A stretch of 10,369 nt of DNA from Flavobacterium psychrophilum (GTDB taxonomy: Bacteria > Bacteroidota > Bacteroidia > Flavobacteriales > Flavobacteriaceae), in the NCBI GenBank assembly GCA_945907225.1, contig CAMDSN010000036.1:1-10369 (forward strand), in the 5' to 3' direction. The position numbers were made by a program, and so were the translations under genes. A model generated the notes under the pieces. That model worked only from the letters and a program-made list of their open reading frames with translations. It was not told the DNA's origin and ran no database searches. Of the stretch, positions 8,291 through 10,369 are shown piece after piece; the first letter of the stretch is position 1; each line of letters opens with the position of its first letter.

Positions 8291-8360
8291 TGGGCGAATG
8301 GCCGGGCTCTTCGCTGTATCCACTCCCAAAAGCGTGGGATGCCGCTGCTATCCCTATCGC
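8291..8360. repeat. GC-rich structured intergenic repeat of flavobacterial type
   Basis: This 70-base segment is about 61% GC by hand count inside an otherwise AT-rich divergent intergenic region of 286 bases (8183-8468). Its layout is GGGCG, then GGCCGGGCTCTTCGCTGTATC, a variable hairpin, GGGATGCCGCTGCTATCCC, then TCGCA. I recall the same skeleton (GGGCGTT...GGTCGGGCT..TCGCT.TATC [variable hairpin] GATGCCGCT.C.ATCCC.AACGC) as a dispersed element in many Flavobacteriaceae genomes. Two pairings support structure: outer GCGA (8294-8297) with TCGC (8357-8360), and inner TCCC (8324-8327) with GGGA (8336-8339) around an eight-base loop. No reading frame of note covers it. The function is unknown. 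The family assignment is from memory and could not be searched. Confidence 0.6.
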
Positions 8361-8468
8361 AGTTTTGAGCTTGTTTTAAGCTTTATTCTCAATAAAATAA
8401 ATAACGATATGATAAAATTAAAAGCATAATAACTTAACATTAAAGTAGGATTTTTGTTGAAACTGAAA

Positions 8469-9290
8469 ATGAAAAATAAAAGGAAAAGGAAAATTCCATT
8501 AGTAGTAATAAGCGATGTGCACCTTGGAACCTATGGCTGCCACGCCAAGGAATTACTACAATATTTAAAATCAATTCAACCCAAAACGTTGGTTTTAAAC
8601 GGAGATATTATAGATATGTGGAACTTTTCAAAAAGCTATTTTCCAGTTTCCCACATGAATGTTTTGAGGCATATTATTAAAATGTCTACAAATGGAACTA
8701 GAGTAATATACATTACAGGAAATCACGACGAAGTTTTGCGTAAATATTCCGATTTAATTTTAGGGAATTTTGAATTGGTTGATAAGCTAATTTTGGATTT
8801 AGACGATAAAAAAGCTTGGATTTTTCACGGTGATGTTTTTGATTCTTCTACTCAAGGTTACGCCAAAATAATAGCGAAAATTGGTGGTAAAGGATATGAT
8901 CTATTGATATTAATCAACACTTTTGTTAATTGGCTTTTGGTTTTAAGTGGAAAAGAAAAGCGTAGTTTTTCTAAAAGAATAAAAGATAGTGTGAAAAAAG
9001 CGGTTTCATTTATTACCAATTTTGAAACTACTGCTGCCGAAATTGCTATCGATAAAAAATATGATTATGTAGTTTGTGGACACATTCACAAACCACAAAT
9101 GAAAGTAGTTAAAAATGAAAATGGCTCGGTAATATATTTGAATAGTGGCGATTGGATTGAAAACTTAACGGCTTTGGAATATAAAAATTCTAAATGGTGT
9201 ATTTATGAATATAAAAAGGAACATTACAATCCTTTAGAATCTAAAGAAGAAGCAGTTGGAGAAAATTATATGACAAAAATATTATCTTAA
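8469..9290 (+). CDS. LpxH-like calcineurin-type phosphoesterase
   Basis: This 273-residue metallophosphoesterase has the full two-metal site: Asp16 and His18 (SDVHLG), Asp46 (NGDIIDMW), Asn85/His86 (TGNHDE), His120 (FHGD), His205 and His207 (CGHIHKP). Residues 128-185 form an insertion with a hydrophobic stretch (143-160) and many basic residues. It is placed like the membrane-contacting lid of LpxH. Homologues are commonly named UDP-2,3-diacylglucosamine diphosphatase, the enzyme that makes lipid X for lipid A at the inner face of the cytoplasmic membrane. E. coli LpxH, however, has GNRDF where this protein has GNHDE, so the exact substrate is uncertain. I chose ATG 8469. The frame opens upstream with TTG codons at 8454 and 8457, but the sequence from MKNKRKRK fits the family N-terminus. 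It is the first gene of an operon with the glycosyltransferase 12 bases downstream, which supports a role in glycolipid or sugar-nucleotide chemistry. Confidence 0.85.
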   Translation: MKNKRKRKIPLVVISDVHLGTYGCHAKELLQYLKSIQPKTLVLNGDIIDMWNFSKSYFPVSHMNVLRHIIKMSTNGTRVIYITGNHDEVLRKYSDLILGNFELVDKLILDLDDKKAWIFHGDVFDSSTQGYAKIIAKIGGKGYDLLILINTFVNWLLVLSGKEKRSFSKRIKDSVKKAVSFITNFETTAAEIAIDKKYDYVVCGHIHKPQMKVVKNENGSVIYLNSGDWIENLTALEYKNSKWCIYEYKKEHYNPLESKEEAVGENYMTKILS

Positions 9291-9302
9291 CAATACATTT
9301 CT

Positions 9303-10292
9303 ATGAAAATATTTTATGCAATTCAAGCAACGGGAAACGGACATATTAGTAGAGCTGTTCAGTTGTATCCGTATTTAAAAAAGTTTGGAACGGTAGATTT
9401 CTTTATGAGTGGCAATAATGCGAGTTTGAATGTTGATATTCCAATTAAATATAAAAGTAAAGGATGTAGTTTGCATTATAGCAAATGTGGCGGTTTAGAT
9501 TATTGGGAAATTGCCAAAAACATCAAACCATTGCAAATGTATCGGGATGCAAAAGCGTTGCCATTATCTGATTATGATGTGGTAATTAACGATTTTGATT
9601 CGATAACTTCTTTGGCGTGTAAGATTCAAAAAGTGAAATCGGTGCAATTTGGACATCAAGCGAGTTTTATGTCGAATTTGACGCCAAGACCTGAAAAAAA
9701 TAATATTATGGGGGAATTAGTTTTAAAACATTATGCTCCTGCACCAAAATATATTGGACTTCATTTCAAACAATATGATTCCTTTATTCATCCGCCAATT
9801 ATTAAAGACGAAATTTTTCAAGCTACACCAAGAGACTTGAATCATATTTCAGTTTACCTTCCTTCTTTTGATAGAGACTGTTTAGAAAAAGCATTTCATA
9901 AAGCAAAAGGTATCGAATTTCAGTGGTTTTTGAATGATATTAAAGAAATTCGTAAAGAAGGAAATATTACTTATTTCCCTGTTAACCAAAAATTTTTCAA
10001 TGAAAGTTTGATAAATTGTCACGGAATTCTAACGGGTGGTGGCTTTGAAACTCCTGCTGAAGCATTATTTTTAAACAAAAAAATATTGAGTATTCCAATA
10101 AAAAATCATTATGAGCAGGAATGCAATGCAGCGGCTTTGAAATTATTAGGAGTTCCTGTTCTTAATAAAGTGGGGGATGATTTTCATATTGAAATAGAAA
10201 ATTGGTTGAATGGCACTATTCAATATCCAAAAATTGAAGCAAATGACATTCCAAAAACATTGCAGTTTTTGTTTGATACTTACAACGATTAA
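9303..10292 (+). CDS. GT-B glycosyltransferase, MJ1255-type
   Basis: The 329-residue product resembles the MJ1255/VC2487 family of putative glycosyltransferases, with a GT-B two-domain fold related to MurG and family 28. The N-terminal domain starts MKIFYAIQATGNGHISRA, where the Gly-rich turn (9-18) probably contacts the acceptor or diphosphate. The C-terminal domain carries the donor-binding signature GGGFETPAEAL (245-255), followed by K(I)LSIPIKNHYEQE..NA (260-276), as in nucleotide-sugar enzymes. DFDS (97-100) and FGHQASF (116-122) lie in the N-domain. No membrane segment or signal peptide is seen, so a cytoplasmic, membrane-peripheral enzyme is likely. It is translated from the same transcript as the phosphoesterase 12 bases upstream, and a terminator follows directly. 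The joint context suggests that the pair acts on a lipid- or nucleotide-linked sugar. Donor and acceptor cannot be read from the sequence. It is not LpxB by motif. Confidence 0.85.
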   Translation: MKIFYAIQATGNGHISRAVQLYPYLKKFGTVDFFMSGNNASLNVDIPIKYKSKGCSLHYSKCGGLDYWEIAKNIKPLQMYRDAKALPLSDYDVVINDFDSITSLACKIQKVKSVQFGHQASFMSNLTPRPEKNNIMGELVLKHYAPAPKYIGLHFKQYDSFIHPPIIKDEIFQATPRDLNHISVYLPSFDRDCLEKAFHKAKGIEFQWFLNDIKEIRKEGNITYFPVNQKFFNESLINCHGILTGGGFETPAEALFLNKKILSIPIKNHYEQECNAAALKLLGVPVLNKVGDDFHIEIENWLNGTIQYPKIEANDIPKTLQFLFDTYND

Positions 10293-10300
10293 TTAAAAAT

Positions 10301-10320
10301 CCATCAATCGATGGCTTTTT
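10301..10320. terminator. Hairpin terminator after the phosphoesterase-glycosyltransferase operon
   Basis: CCATC (10301-10305) pairs with GATGG (10310-10314) around the loop AATC, followed by CTTTTT. On the other side AAAAAT precedes the stem, so after one T-C mismatch the A and T runs can extend the helix and serve the opposite strand as well. It starts 8 bases after the glycosyltransferase stop. The two-sided form fits a convergent gene to the right. Confidence 0.75.
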
Positions 10321-10323
10321 AAT

Positions 10324-10369
10324 TTATAGGTTATGGCTGTTTTCAGGAAGGTCGTCTTCCATATTTAGC
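10324..10369 (-). CDS. Possible C-terminal end of a convergent gene (partial)
   Basis: Read on the minus strand from the window edge, one frame is open for 14 codons, LNMEDDLPENSHNL, and then stops at TAA (bases 10326-10324). The acidic, polar tail looks like a natural protein C-terminus, and the stop lies just beyond a two-sided terminator, as expected for a convergent gene. The stretch is too short to identify the protein, and an open run of this length can occur by chance. Confidence 0.4.
   Translation of the reverse strand, partial: LNMEDDLPENSHNL

Noticed and set aside
8368..8382. AGCTT-GTTTT-AAGCT hairpin after the intergenic repeat
   Set aside because: A five-pair stem without a T-tract between divergent genes has no obvious terminator role and may be chance in this base composition.
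8454..8468. Upstream TTG starts extending the phosphoesterase by five residues
   Set aside because: The extension adds only MLKLK before an ATG that gives a normal family N-terminus, and no ribosome binding feature favours TTG.

Overview
The window looks like a chromosomal segment of a low-GC member of the Bacteroidota, most likely a Flavobacteriaceae. The evidence is the AT-rich intergenic DNA, the lack of Shine-Dalgarno sequences before starts, and an exact TTTG / TAnnTTTG promoter of the Bacteroidota sigma-factor type before purL. A lipoprotein signal with charged residues after the cysteine, an S46 dipeptidyl-peptidase (a family prominent in this phylum) and a GC-rich intergenic repeat that I associate from memory with flavobacterial genomes point the same way. 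I see no phage, transposon, CRISPR, tRNA or rRNA signal. This is mostly ordinary core genome, and I do not claim a new multi-gene system.

Layout. Positions 1-389 (minus) hold the 5' part of a hotdog-fold thioesterase close to E. coli YdiI/MenI, cut by the window edge. It diverges across about 150 AT-rich bases from a 517-residue lipoprotein with a beta-helix-like region (538-2091, plus). A 174-base gap follows, with a 14-base palindrome, a consensus promoter and a possibly structured leader. It leads into purL (2266-5934, plus), the single-chain FGAM synthase of purine synthesis. purL converges on an S46 peptidase (6032-8182, minus), and the two share a strong bidirectional hairpin terminator at 5956-5999. 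The 286-base divergent gap upstream of the peptidase contains a 70-base GC-rich structured repeat (8291-8360). After it comes a two-gene operon on the plus strand: an LpxH-like calcineurin-type phosphoesterase (8469-9290) and, 12 bases on, a GT-B glycosyltransferase of the MJ1255 type (9303-10292). The operon ends in a hairpin at 10301-10320. Beyond it, the last bases may encode the C-terminus of a convergent minus-strand gene.

How the genes relate. Most are independent housekeeping or envelope functions: purine synthesis, periplasmic peptide breakdown, a surface or periplasmic lipoprotein and an acyl-CoA thioesterase. The only tight functional unit is the phosphoesterase-glycosyltransferase pair, which probably processes a nucleotide- or lipid-linked sugar at the membrane. 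Its substrate is the most open biological question here. The intergenic repeat at 8291-8360 and the purL upstream region are the most interesting non-coding signals.
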